A stretch of DNA of 64,000 nt from positions 62,001 through 126,000 of the forward strand of contig JAUIBR010000004.1 in assembly GCA_030427705.1 (NCBI GenBank). The letters are read 5' to 3'. The stretch comes from a bacterium. Lineage in GTDB: Bacteria > Myxococcota_A > Bradymonadia > Bradymonadales > Bradymonadaceae. This document shows positions 44,913-53,155 of the stretch, piece by piece. Below the pieces are notes generated by a model. The model was given only the letters and a program-made list of their open reading frames with translations. It was not told the origin of the DNA and did not search any database. The translations under genes and the position numbers were made by a program. Position 1 is the stretch's first letter; each line of letters opens with the position of its first letter.

Positions 44913-47327
44913 TTAAAGCACTTTGACGTACTTTCGGACGACGCGTTTTTCCCCGGTTCCTGGGAACTGAATCGTCAGAACTGCTTTTGGGCCTGTGCCC
45001 GAAACCTTCATGATTTTGCCCTCGCCGAACGTCGCGTGGGACACGGTTCGCCCGTGCAAACCATCATCGCCGCTGTGGCTCGGCTCGGGCTCTTGGTCCC
45101 AGGCAGAAACGTCGAAGACGGGTTCGTCTGCATCTGGGGCGACCTGCGAAAACTCGTCTACGTTTTTCTGCGACTGAATCGCACGACGCACCGCCCCCCG
45201 AGTCATCGGCGTGGTCTGGTCGTAATCCCACATCGAATTGTCAGGTGACATCAATTGCCGACGGAACCCATATGAGCCGGCACCGCGGACGTAGTCGACA
45301 TGAGAGGAAGTGCTGGCCGAATCGACGTGGAGTCGCTCGGGGTCGATATCGAGCACAAAGCGGCTGGGTGTGGTTGGGCGATACTGCCCAAAAATTCGGC
45401 GGCGCTTGGCGTTGGTGATGACGAGTTCTTTCCGTGCGCGTGTGATGGCCACATAGGCCAAACGTCGCTCTTCATCGAGCTCTTCCGGGTCTTCGGTCCG
45501 CACGCTCGGGAAGATTTCGTCCTCCATTCCTGCCAGGAAAACGACATCGAACTCTAGCCCCTTGGAACCATGAACGGTCATGAGCGTCACCGCTCCCGAG
45601 CCCAGATCGTCTGTGGCTTGGACCAGAGAAGAACGATCGAGGAACGCCCGCAAGACATCGAGACCTTCAAGATCGCTCTCGCGCTCAAACTCCATTATCG
45701 CGTTCACAAGCTCGCCGACGTTTCGTGTCCGGTCTTCGGCACGCTCCGCATCGTGGCTCTGCAACCAATCGAGGTAGTGGATCCGATCAAGCAACTCGCT
45801 AACGACGACAGCCAACTCTTGGCCTTCGTCCAGCATCGCCTGGACTTCTCGCACCACTTCGTAGAAGTCGACCACGCCCGTTTTGGACTTTCCGCGAAGC
45901 TTCGCAGCCTCCAAAAACTCAAGAGATTGTTGTTGTCCGCCGTGAGCCACGGCTTCAATTGCACTCCAAATCGACGTGGATGCCCCAGCGATTCTGAGCC
46001 GGTCAATCGAGGTTTTGCCAACGCCGCGGGTTGGTTTGTTCAGAACGCGCAGCAAATCGACTTCGTTGCGGGGATTCAATGCGACTTTCAGATAGGCCAG
46101 AACATCTTTGATTTCTTCGCGGGCGTAGAAACTCGTACCTCCAACAACGCGATACGGAATCTGAGCAAACCGCAGCTGTTCCTCAAATGCCCGGCCCTGC
46201 GCGTTGGTACGATAGAATACCGCCATCTCACCAAACGGCACGGATTCCGCAGAATAGGCAGTAATCTCGCGGGCGACGTATGCAGCCTCTTCACGGTCGT
46301 CACTCGCCGTGAAACATCGGATCTTCTCGCCACCGACATTATCGGTCCACAGTTTCTTCGGTCGCCGTTGGGTATTGAGTTCAATCACATCGTTCGCAGC
46401 GTCCAGAATGGTCTGCGTCGACCGGTAGTTCTGCTCCAACTTGACGACACGTGCGTTGGGAAAGTCCTTTTCGAACCCCAAGATATTCGCGACGGTGGCG
46501 CCTCGCCAGCGATAGATGGCTTGGTCATCATCGCCAACAACAGCCAGATTGTTGTGCTCACGGGTTAGGTGTTTCAAGAGTTCGTATTGAGCAGGGTTTG
46601 TGTCCTGGAACTCGTCCACCATCACATAGCGGTATTGATTGCTTAGACTCTTCGCAGTCTTGGGGTCGTTACGCAAAACTTGAAGCAGCCCAAGCAGCAG
46701 GTCGCCGAAGTCCACACAGTTCGCCTCGCGCAATGCGCTTTGGTAGAGCTCATAGAAATGGACGTCGTTCTCGGTGTTGCTGTCGTAGACCTCTTCGTGC
46801 GCTTGTTCTGGCGTCAAGCCACGGTTCTTCATGCGTTCGATAAAGCCGCGCAGGCGCCGCGCTTCGGACCGATCTTTGTCTCGATCGTCGTCCTCCATGA
46901 GTCGCTTGATGAGCGCCATCTGGTCGACATCATCATAGATGACAAAATCTGACGACAAACCAAGGTCACGCGCGTAGATGCGCAGCAATCGTGCCCCGAG
47001 TGAGTGAAAGGTCGAGATCGTGACGCGGCGCGCTTCGTCCAGACCGTCATCGCCGAGGATTTCGTCCACGCGTTCACGCATTTCTGCGCAGGCTTTGTTG
47101 GTGAATGTCATGGCCAGAATCTGCTCCGGCCACACTCCACATTCTCGAATCAGGTACGCGATTCGGTGCGTCATCACGCGTGTCTTGCCGCTACCCGCAC
47201 CCGCCAGAATCAAGAGCGGTCCGTCGACTAAACTGGCCGCCTCGGCCTGGACGGGATTGAGGTTCTCCAGCAGTTCCGACGTTCCTTGTGGCTCTGGAGC
47301 ATTCAGTTTGTAACTTTTCCGTGTCAT
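44913..47327 (-). CDS. pcrA: UvrD/PcrA-type ATP-dependent DNA helicase
   Basis: An 804-residue superfamily 1A helicase of the UvrD/PcrA/Rep group that unwinds DNA 3'-5' in repair and replication restart. Motifs in order: NPVQAEAASL (Q motif), LILAGAGSGKT (Walker A), FTNKACAEM, VDEFQDTNPAQYELL (motif II), VGDDDQAIYRWRGA (motif III), LEQNYRSTQTIL (motif IV), VTLMTVHGSKGLEFDVVFL (motif V) and EERRLAYVAITRA (motif VI). The Tudor-like C-terminus (GRTVSHATFGEGKIMKV, then VLTIQFP) is a PcrA hallmark. The ATG at 47327 with AGGT upstream is preferred to the ORF start at 47381. The gene is divergent from the unknown gene at 47472. Confidence 0.95.
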   Translation of the reverse strand: MTRKSYKLNAPEPQGTSELLENLNPVQAEAASLVDGPLLILAGAGSGKTRVMTHRIAYLIRECGVWPEQILAMTFTNKACAEMRERVDEILGDDGLDEARRVTISTFHSLGARLLRIYARDLGLSSDFVIYDDVDQMALIKRLMEDDDRDKDRSEARRLRGFIERMKNRGLTPEQAHEEVYDSNTENDVHFYELYQSALREANCVDFGDLLLGLLQVLRNDPKTAKSLSNQYRYVMVDEFQDTNPAQYELLKHLTREHNNLAVVGDDDQAIYRWRGATVANILGFEKDFPNARVVKLEQNYRSTQTILDAANDVIELNTQRRPKKLWTDNVGGEKIRCFTASDDREEAAYVAREITAYSAESVPFGEMAVFYRTNAQGRAFEEQLRFAQIPYRVVGGTSFYAREEIKDVLAYLKVALNPRNEVDLLRVLNKPTRGVGKTSIDRLRIAGASTSIWSAIEAVAHGGQQQSLEFLEAAKLRGKSKTGVVDFYEVVREVQAMLDEGQELAVVVSELLDRIHYLDWLQSHDAERAEDRTRNVGELVNAIMEFERESDLEGLDVLRAFLDRSSLVQATDDLGSGAVTLMTVHGSKGLEFDVVFLAGMEDEIFPSVRTEDPEELDEERRLAYVAITRARKELVITNAKRRRIFGQYRPTTPSRFVLDIDPERLHVDSASTSSHVDYVRGAGSYGFRRQLMSPDNSMWDYDQTTPMTRGAVRRAIQSQKNVDEFSQVAPDADEPVFDVSAWDQEPEPSHSGDDGLHGRTVSHATFGEGKIMKVSGTGPKAVLTIQFPGTGEKRVVRKYVKVL

Positions 47328-47471
47328 CGTGATACCTGCACAAACGTTTATGTGTTTTTCATTTTCGCGGCCAAATTGCAAGGTGTGCTTGTAGTGGGAG
47401 ATCGGATTTCGTAAGTTAGACGGCGAGTTAGGTCACGGACGACCTACATCAAAACCATGGAAGGTATTAAG

Positions 47472-49196
47472 ATGACTCAGCAATTGCGCGACAACGCGTT
47501 CGCGTTGTTGTCCGAATTGAGTGACCATTCGGTCGCGCCGGACGCATTACGAATCGTAAGCCACAGCCTCTTAAACTTAATTGATGACTTTGAAACCGAT
47601 TCGCTCGTTTCAATTGGCAATGCGCTGCCATGGTTGGCGGCTTTGGTCGAGATCGAGCGAGGTGTCGAACTCACGGCCGTTTCCGCAAACTTGGCGTCGC
47701 GCGATGCCCTGAAAGTCATGACCCCGATGATGGTCAAGCGCGCACTAAGCCGCGCAATCGTCGACGGACCTCGAGCGGCATCAAACGAACTGCGGCATTT
47801 GGCGCAGATGGATGCCAAGCTCGCGCAACTATCGATGATGCCGCCGGGTCATATCCGGTCTGAGTTGCTCAGTAATGTCGAGCTGTTGCGCCTGTTCTGT
47901 CAGCTTCCACGCGATGAGAACCCAATCCGACGACGATTCCTCAAGATCATGAGTACGGCGGTCGCAAACGCTGATGCTTCGCTCGAGGTTCTAGCCGGGC
48001 TCGAAACGTCCTGGAATGGTGGGGTTATCTCGCGCACTCCGGGACTTGCGGACCGGTCGAAACGTTTTGAAATGAGCGCCGTAGACCACCTTCGCAAAAA
48101 CGGCTACCTCGTCGCGGTTCGTGCTGCTCTAGCGTTTGGCGGGTCGGACCGAACCGGTGGACTCAACGAGCAGCTTCACCTGGTGCCAGAGTTTCGAAAC
48201 GACCCAGCACTTGAGGCGCTCGCCGTTGCGCTCTGCGAAACGCGCGGGACAGCATTCAATGTCCTCACCGGCGCGTCGAGCGTCGCAGCGCTTTCGGACT
48301 GGGCCGAGTACCTTCAGGGGCCTTGCCTCGAGCTCGCCGAGTCACGCGACATCTCAATTCGGGAAGCCACCAGCTACGCACACTTCGCGCTGCATCTGGT
48401 CAATATTTGTGACCTCGTCGGTCACCACCCCAAATTTGCAACCGAACGGGTTCGCCGAACACTCATGGACATCGAAGATGACGTGAAAGAGTTCGTCTTG
48501 ACGCTGCATAAGGATGATTCCGAAATGCGGTCATTGTCTGAATGGGACGATGTTCGCTGGGCACGACTTGATGGACGGGCTCGCGTTGCTGACCGGTTAG
48601 CTCGATTACAAGGCCGCTGGCGAGGAGGCGTTGAAAGCCCACCTTTCGGTGCCGCAGCCAGACTGGATGAGGAGCTAGTTGCGGATGTGAAGCGATTCCT
48701 TGGTGATCTGGACGAAAGCGCGCCGGTATCCACCGTGCTGGACAGCGTCCTCAAGAACTGCACGATCGCGGGAGCAGGAATCTTCGCGGCGCTCAGCCTC
48801 AATGAGTCCATCGCGCTTCTAACCACATCGATCGTTCGGGCTCGAGGCGTGGACGGGATCGACGTAGATGAACACTTCACGCTCGACTTCGTGGCGTTGA
48901 ACCGTTGGCTCACGAACCAAACTCAACCCGCGGTTTTGCAGCATCTGTTGAGTGAAATTCCGTACGTCGACGTGCTCAACGGCGCCGAAATGCGAGACGG
49001 TCCAGTGCATCTTACGGTGCACCCAGGCGAGAATCGTATGACGGTAAGCTTTGAGCCCGACGAGCGGTTGAAGGCCGTGCTGACTCTCATCGCAGCCGAT
49101 GACACGAGCGCTGAACTTCGCGCTTCACTTCAGGAACAGGTCGCGGCGCAGCTCGTGCCCGAGGAAGTTGAAACAGCAAACGGTGCGAACATCTGA
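47472..49196 (+). CDS. Large helical protein of unknown function (574 aa)
   Basis: I do not recognise this 574-residue protein. It appears soluble, without signal peptide or membrane helix, and is strongly alpha-helical with many Leu/Ala/Arg/Glu segments. A less helical C-terminal part (about 480-560) contains VHLTVHPGENRMTVSFEPDE. The ATG at 47472 is chosen because GGAAGG lies seven bases upstream; an ATG at 47457 has no site. A 6-bp hairpin (TAGGTC/GACCTA, 47429-47446) sits in its leader. A small charged protein is encoded 107 bases downstream on the same strand and may be a partner. Confidence 0.7.
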   Translation: MTQQLRDNAFALLSELSDHSVAPDALRIVSHSLLNLIDDFETDSLVSIGNALPWLAALVEIERGVELTAVSANLASRDALKVMTPMMVKRALSRAIVDGPRAASNELRHLAQMDAKLAQLSMMPPGHIRSELLSNVELLRLFCQLPRDENPIRRRFLKIMSTAVANADASLEVLAGLETSWNGGVISRTPGLADRSKRFEMSAVDHLRKNGYLVAVRAALAFGGSDRTGGLNEQLHLVPEFRNDPALEALAVALCETRGTAFNVLTGASSVAALSDWAEYLQGPCLELAESRDISIREATSYAHFALHLVNICDLVGHHPKFATERVRRTLMDIEDDVKEFVLTLHKDDSEMRSLSEWDDVRWARLDGRARVADRLARLQGRWRGGVESPPFGAAARLDEELVADVKRFLGDLDESAPVSTVLDSVLKNCTIAGAGIFAALSLNESIALLTTSIVRARGVDGIDVDEHFTLDFVALNRWLTNQTQPAVLQHLLSEIPYVDVLNGAEMRDGPVHLTVHPGENRMTVSFEPDERLKAVLTLIAADDTSAELRASLQEQVAAQLVPEEVETANGANI

Positions 49197-49303
49197 CACG
49201 AGGTTTCGAATAGATGTGTCGCGTCAAAGTCTTCAGTTCGGTAAACTCGGGATAATTCTCGAGGGTTTGTTTGTTGTACCCTTGGAGCAAACGCGAGGAT
49301 CGT

Positions 49304-49678
49304 ATGTGGCAAACACTTCTATCTGAAACTACCAAGCCCCTGTGGAAGCGTGTGGGAGAGCACGCGCTGAAGGCTGTCGCAGCTTCGATTTTGGTCGAAG
49401 GTGTGCGTGCGGGTGTCGACATCATGAAGCGTCGGAAGGTGCGGCAGGATGAATACGAATTCAACCAATGGAAAAAGGCCCAGGAAGAACAGGAAGAGGC
49501 CAAAACCAAGGATGCCGAGGCCGAAATCAAACCCAAAAAATCGACAAAGACCAAGTCGAAGTCGGGTGGCTCCTCGAAAGGCAAACTGAAAGACGTTTTG
49601 CCCACCGATGAAGAAACCGAGGAACGGCGCCTTCGTGAGGACGACCGACGCGAAGAAGAGCTAAACGAAGAAGAGTAA
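49304..49678 (+). CDS. Small highly charged protein of unknown function (124 aa)
   Basis: A 124-residue protein with an amphipathic or weakly hydrophobic N-terminal stretch (LKAVAASILVEGVRAGVDIM, about 20-40). It is followed by a long Lys/Glu-rich helical tail with low-complexity stretches (EEQEEAKTKDAEAEIKPKK) and an acidic end. It may associate with membrane or nucleic acid, but nothing specific is visible. The start at 49304 has GAGG five bases upstream and is preferred to 49271. A strong bidirectional terminator follows at 49709-49738. Confidence 0.65.
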   Translation: MWQTLLSETTKPLWKRVGEHALKAVAASILVEGVRAGVDIMKRRKVRQDEYEFNQWKKAQEEQEEAKTKDAEAEIKPKKSTKTKSKSGGSSKGKLKDVLPTDEETEERRLREDDRREEELNEEE

Positions 49679-49705
49679 CTCTCTCGCGGCTCAAAGATTC
49701 AAGAA

Positions 49706-49888
49706 ACAAAAAAGCCCCTGCATTGTCAGGGGCTTTTTCGTTCTCAATCGAGAGATTGAGTTGTGATGTGTCACTCGGGGAAACAACACATCAGGGATGC
49801 GACCAGTTTCGTCGGGGGGCGAAACCAGCAAGAGAGACTACATTCCAGGAAACGAGGGGGACGCTTTCTCCTGGAAACCCTCAACGCA
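49706..49888 (-). ncRNA. Candidate small RNA with oligo-C hairpin loops
   Basis: This covers most of the only gene-free stretch over 300 bases (49679-49987). On the minus strand, four successive stem-loops are followed by an intrinsic terminator. Stem 1: TTCCAGGA/TCCTGGAA (49876-49843), apical loop UCCCCCU. Stem 2: GTTTCG/CGAAAC (49825-49806), loop CCCCCCGA. Stem 3: TGATGTGT/ACACATCA (49793-49764), loop with UUUCCCCGAG. Stem 4: CTCAATC/GATTGAG (49760-49743), tetraloop. The terminator is at 49738-49709. A promoter-like element precedes it (49895-49923), predicting a transcript of about 180 nt. I do not recognise an Rfam family. Plus-strand orientation (G-rich loops) is less likely because no matching terminator follows. 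Confidence 0.5.
49709..49738. terminator. Bidirectional intrinsic terminator
   Basis: A 12-bp inverted repeat (AAAAAGCCCCTG / CAGGGGCTTTTT) with a 6-base loop gives U tracts in both directions. On the plus strand it ends the 49304 gene. On the minus strand it would end the putative small RNA or oleB 3' transcript. Confidence 0.92.
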
Positions 49889-49894
49889 GGTGTA

Positions 49895-49923
49895 AAATTA
49901 CAATCCCACTGAACTTCAGTCAA
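49895..49923 (-). promoter_or_regulatory. Promoter-like element upstream of the candidate small RNA
   Basis: On the minus strand TTGACT (5 of 6 consensus) is followed after 17 bases by TAATTT. A better hexamer, TGTAAT (5 of 6), lies two bases earlier with a 15-base spacer. Transcription would begin near 49888, just before the first stem-loop. The rest of the gap (49924-49987) shows nothing. Confidence 0.4.
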
Positions 49924-49987
49924 CAGTTTTTGTTTCTCACAACAATCCCCCGCCGTTTGTGGTTTTCCAAGCGATCCCATCGCGTTG

Positions 49988-50872
49988 TCACGAGGAGGGG
50001 ACCGACTCAACGAAGGGAGGCATCCAGTCCAGGATGCGATCTAGCGCATCTTCGACGACATAGTGGCTAGCGTCAGAAAGCGCATGAACTTCGGCATCGG
50101 GGAAACGCTGTATCCACTCTTTGCGGAATCCCTCATTGAAGCAGAAATCCTCATCTCCCCACACGATCAGCATGGGGTGGTCCTTGAACTGCTCTAAGCC
50201 GTTTTCCACTTCGAGCAGCGTGTCATAGCTACGATGGCCAGGATCCATCGGGATATCTTTGACGAACTGATGCACCGCGATTCGATTTGCGTACGAGTCG
50301 TATGGGCTCAGATACCCATCCTTCACATCGCCAGCTAGCTTGGATTTGTCATGAATGGCGCGTATCTGCGCCACCCGAACGAAACCATTAAACCCACGTA
50401 CTGCGACCTCGCCGAACATCGGAATCTTGCAGATATTGATAGAGAACGGGATGAATGATGAGCGGAATGCAGCCGTGTTAAATACGACAAATCCTTTCAT
50501 CAAATCCGGTCGACGTCCCGCCAAGCCCATACCAATTGCGCCGCCCCAGTCGTGGACAACGAGAATAACGTTTTGAAGGTCAAGCGACTCGACGAGCGCT
50601 TCCAGGTCGTCGATTCGTTGCTTCAACACGTAGTTGTAGTCCTGGGGTTTGTCCGAAAGACCGCAGCCAATGTGATCCATCGCGACGCATCGATACTCCC
50701 CGGAGAATGCCTCAACGAGATTTCGATAGTAGAAGGACCATGTGGGATTTCCGTGCACAAACAGCAGGGTCTTCTGCGCATCACGCGGGCCTTCGTCGAT
50801 GTAATGCATCTCGGCGCCTGACGGCAATTTGAAGAACTGCGATTCGAATGGGTAGATGTTTCTCCAGCTCAC
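49988..50872 (-). CDS. oleB: Alpha/beta hydrolase, OleB-like (haloalkane dehalogenase family)
   Basis: A 294-residue alpha/beta hydrolase of the haloalkane dehalogenase group: FVHGNPTWSFYYRNL (oxyanion HGNP), nucleophile Asp in VVHDWGGAIGMG, and the catalytic His in SDASHYVVEDA. Co-occurrence with oleA identifies it as OleB, the beta-lactone decarboxylase of long-chain olefin synthesis. The start is GTG at 50872, overlapping the oleA stop as GTGA, which excludes the longer ORF to 51232. oleC and oleD are not in the window, so the pathway would need genes elsewhere. The 3' flank contains the candidate small RNA. Confidence 0.88.
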   Translation of the reverse strand: MSWRNIYPFESQFFKLPSGAEMHYIDEGPRDAQKTLLFVHGNPTWSFYYRNLVEAFSGEYRCVAMDHIGCGLSDKPQDYNYVLKQRIDDLEALVESLDLQNVILVVHDWGGAIGMGLAGRRPDLMKGFVVFNTAAFRSSFIPFSINICKIPMFGEVAVRGFNGFVRVAQIRAIHDKSKLAGDVKDGYLSPYDSYANRIAVHQFVKDIPMDPGHRSYDTLLEVENGLEQFKDHPMLIVWGDEDFCFNEGFRKEWIQRFPDAEVHALSDASHYVVEDALDRILDWMPPFVESVPSS

Positions 50873-51885
50873 CAGACTGCCTCCATCATCGAGCAGTTTA
50901 GCCCGCTGCCAATACCCATCAGCGCTACGCGATCGCCTTGATTTACCTGTCCAGCTTCGATGGCCTTGCCGAGCGTGACTGGGATCGAAGCCGGTCCCAT
51001 GTTTCCAAACTCGGGATAGGTCACGTGTGCTCGATTCATGTCGAGACCCAAGGTCTTCAGGATGGTGCTGAAATGGACCGAACCCACCTGGTGCATCACG
51101 ATGACATTGAGCAATTCTGGGGACCAACCAAGGTTGGCCTCGGCTTGTGCGAACGTGCGTTTTGCCACATCCACACCCGCCGTCAGAAGCCCGCCGGCAT
51201 CCGTGATCATCTGGTTGTATTGCCCACGACAAAGGTGGTTGTGACTCGTGTCAGCCACATTTACGCCACCCAAGAATCGATGCGTCGTCTTGGAATGGTC
51301 GACGTGGCTGAGGATCATCGCGACTCCACCGGAACCCAATGTGAGCGTCGCAAAATGATTGCGAAGATCTTGCTCCGTCGTCGTCGCTTGACTGAGCAGG
51401 CGGACCGTATTCTCGACAGGCGTGCGGCTGGACTCGCCGACAACAACCATCGCGTGGCTGACCTGTCCGCGCTCGATCATCATCCCGGCTACTTCCATCG
51501 CATTCAAAAACGCGAGGCAGGCATTACCGACGTCAAAATTCAGGCAATTCGGACCCAGCCCGAGATTTCCGTGAACCGTGCTCGCGATCGAGGGCTCAAC
51601 GTAATCCTTCGAGACGGATGTGCTGATCAGAAGCCCAATCTTATTCTTATCGACCCCAGTGGACTCCAAGACGGCTTTTGCTGCGGCGGTCGCAACATCA
51701 CTTGGTCCCAAGTGTTCATCAAAGAATCGCCTCGCAACGACACCAGTGAGCTTTCGCAAAAGCCCCTGTCGATGTCCCAAGCGCTGCAAAGTCTCCGCGA
51801 ATCCTGCTTCCAAGAGCTCAGACTCCACGCGGATCGGTCCATCGACGTATTGAAGCCCCTCGATGCTGACATTCTGAAATCGCAC
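50869..51885 (-). CDS. oleA: OleA, thiolase-superfamily head-to-head condensing enzyme
   Basis: A 338-residue OleA, the KAS III-like enzyme that condenses two fatty acyl-CoAs to a beta-keto acid in long-chain olefin biosynthesis. It closely matches Xanthomonas OleA: opening FQNVSIEGL, SVSKDYVEPSIAS, catalytic Cys in FDVGNACLAFLNAM, TLTLGSGGVAMI, NHLCRGQYNQMITDA, catalytic His in VMHQVGSVH and Asn in FGNMGPASIP, ending GIGSGLNCSMMEAVW. Start is GTG at 51885, directly after the TAG of the upstream Cys-rich gene. The gene is coupled to oleB. Confidence 0.96.
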   Translation of the reverse strand: MRFQNVSIEGLQYVDGPIRVESELLEAGFAETLQRLGHRQGLLRKLTGVVARRFFDEHLGPSDVATAAAKAVLESTGVDKNKIGLLISTSVSKDYVEPSIASTVHGNLGLGPNCLNFDVGNACLAFLNAMEVAGMMIERGQVSHAMVVVGESSRTPVENTVRLLSQATTTEQDLRNHFATLTLGSGGVAMILSHVDHSKTTHRFLGGVNVADTSHNHLCRGQYNQMITDAGGLLTAGVDVAKRTFAQAEANLGWSPELLNVIVMHQVGSVHFSTILKTLGLDMNRAHVTYPEFGNMGPASIPVTLGKAIEAGQVNQGDRVALMGIGSGLNCSMMEAVW

Positions 51886-52332
51886 CTAGGCCCTCTTCGC
51901 CGCGGGAAACACCTTCTGCAGCTTCTCGAGCAAGCGGAAGTACTGGTCCTTCTTGAATGGCTGATTCAGGATGTGAAACTCCTTTTTCACCAGCCCGACA
52001 CACCCAAAGCAGAACACACACTCGTGGCAATCATCAGACATGATGAGGTAGGACGAGCGAGTGCAATTCGACGATTCGATGCAATAGGATGATTCGTAGA
52101 CATGGTCACACTTTGAGCAGTGCGTGCATTGGCTACAGTTGCTGCATTGATCGCAGTAGGTGCATTGGTAGCAATCCTCGCTCTTGGTCGTGAACATACA
52201 ATCGAAACATCGCTGACATGAATCAGATTGGTATGAGCCAGGATTGTCTTTGGACCGCTCATGATCCGAACGTAGCGTTCGGAGCGCAGACTCGAATTCC
52301 GACTTTTTGAGCGGGATGTCCGTTTCTTCCAT
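51886..52332 (-). CDS. Cys-rich protein preceding oleA (17 Cys in 148 aa)
   Basis: A 148-residue soluble protein. After an N-terminal helix (residues 8-32) comes a central segment with 17 cysteines (about residues 38-115) in repeated CxxC and CxxxC spacing, for example CYQCTYCDQCSNC then SQCTHCSKC. A helical C-terminus follows (NQPFKKDQYFRLLEKLQKVF). The repeated spacing every 3 residues suggests a metal- or FeS-binding solenoid rather than disulfides, since there is no signal peptide. I cannot name the family. The TAG stop is immediately followed by the oleA GTG, so it belongs to the oleA-oleB transcript. Confidence 0.8.
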   Translation of the reverse strand: MEETDIPLKKSEFESALRTLRSDHERSKDNPGSYQSDSCQRCFDCMFTTKSEDCYQCTYCDQCSNCSQCTHCSKCDHVYESSYCIESSNCTRSSYLIMSDDCHECVFCFGCVGLVKKEFHILNQPFKKDQYFRLLEKLQKVFPAAKRA

Positions 52333-52341
52333 CCTTAGATC

Positions 52342-53019
52342 CTATTGGCAAACTCGGGCGGGTGGAGCGCAGACTCGCATCGTATCTTGCTCAACGCAGT
52401 TGTTGGACGCGCATGCTTCGTTTCGGTCGCAGTCTTCGCCCTCGGCGACTTTGCGCACGCAGACGTTCTCGGCGTTGCAGAACAGACCTTCCGCACACCG
52501 TTGTGATGCGCATGGTTCGGTCTCTTTTGGCGGTGTAGCGCAGGATCCTTCTCCGGCACAGAAACCACTCTTGCACTCCCAGTCCTGTGAGCAAAACTCG
52601 CTCGTCTCAAGATTAGGTTGGATGAAGTCACGGCACGCTTCGATGCGAAAAATATCGACGTTTGGAGACGGCGAAAACGCATCACAACTTTGAGATTGAA
52701 GCGCGCTAAGGCAGGCGGATTCGCTGGAACCCAAAGTTGCCGAGCCGCCATCAACCGCCTGTTCGACGCCCGGTACCACGAAAACGCGCACGTAGCCGTC
52801 TACGGCCGATTCGCATTCCTCTTGTGTAGACACTTCGACTCCCGAAAAAACTTCGGAGAGGTCATCGGCCTGACAACACTCAAAAATCTTGCTGCACTGG
52901 ATCTTCGAGACCTCGGTCCCAAAGCTTGAAAGGTCGGCAGCGGAGTTGGGTTCGCTGTCTTCGCTTGAGCACCCAACGAGGGTAAAGACAAACATCAACA
53001 GCATGGTGAATCGAATCAT
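52342..53019 (-). CDS. Cys-rich lipoprotein
   Basis: A 225-residue predicted lipoprotein with signal lipobox TLVGC (Cys17) and two Cys-rich parts. The first (KIQCSKIFECCQA, EECESA) resembles a helical Cys-rich domain found in Myxococcota lipoproteins. The C-terminal part (about 140-225) has EGF-like or disulfide-knot spacing (CSQDWECKSGFCAGEGSC, CASQRCAEGLFC, CVRKVAEGEDC). Function unknown, probably surface exposed. It starts at 53019, divergent from the lipoprotein gene at 53156, and ends 10 bases before the Cys-rich ole-operon gene. Confidence 0.8.
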   Translation of the reverse strand: MIRFTMLLMFVFTLVGCSSEDSEPNSAADLSSFGTEVSKIQCSKIFECCQADDLSEVFSGVEVSTQEECESAVDGYVRVFVVPGVEQAVDGGSATLGSSESACLSALQSQSCDAFSPSPNVDIFRIEACRDFIQPNLETSEFCSQDWECKSGFCAGEGSCATPPKETEPCASQRCAEGLFCNAENVCVRKVAEGEDCDRNEACASNNCVEQDTMRVCAPPARVCQ

Positions 53020-53096
53020 TCTCTTTTCATCACGCGAAAACGACCTGCATCCTTACCCAATAGCGTCGGCGGCGACAAGATCACTCGGGCCGTTCT

Positions 53097-53125
53097 TTGC
53101 ATACCCACATGTATTGCGATAGAAA
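53097..53125 (+). promoter_or_regulatory. Possible sigma70-type promoter for the MopE-like lipoprotein gene
   Basis: TTGCAT, a 17-base spacer and TAGAAA lie 31 bases before the ATG at 53156, within the 136-base divergent region 53020-53155. The match is moderate. Confidence 0.35.
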
Positions 53126-53155
53126 TTTTACACCTACACCGATGGAGCTGCCGCT

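Noticed and set aside
45570-46568. 332-codon plus-strand ORF inside the helicase gene
   Set aside because: Shadow frame opposite all the helicase motifs.
50938-52092. 384-codon plus-strand ORF antisense to oleA and the Cys-rich gene
   Set aside because: The minus strand encodes unmistakable OleA; this frame has no motif or start support.
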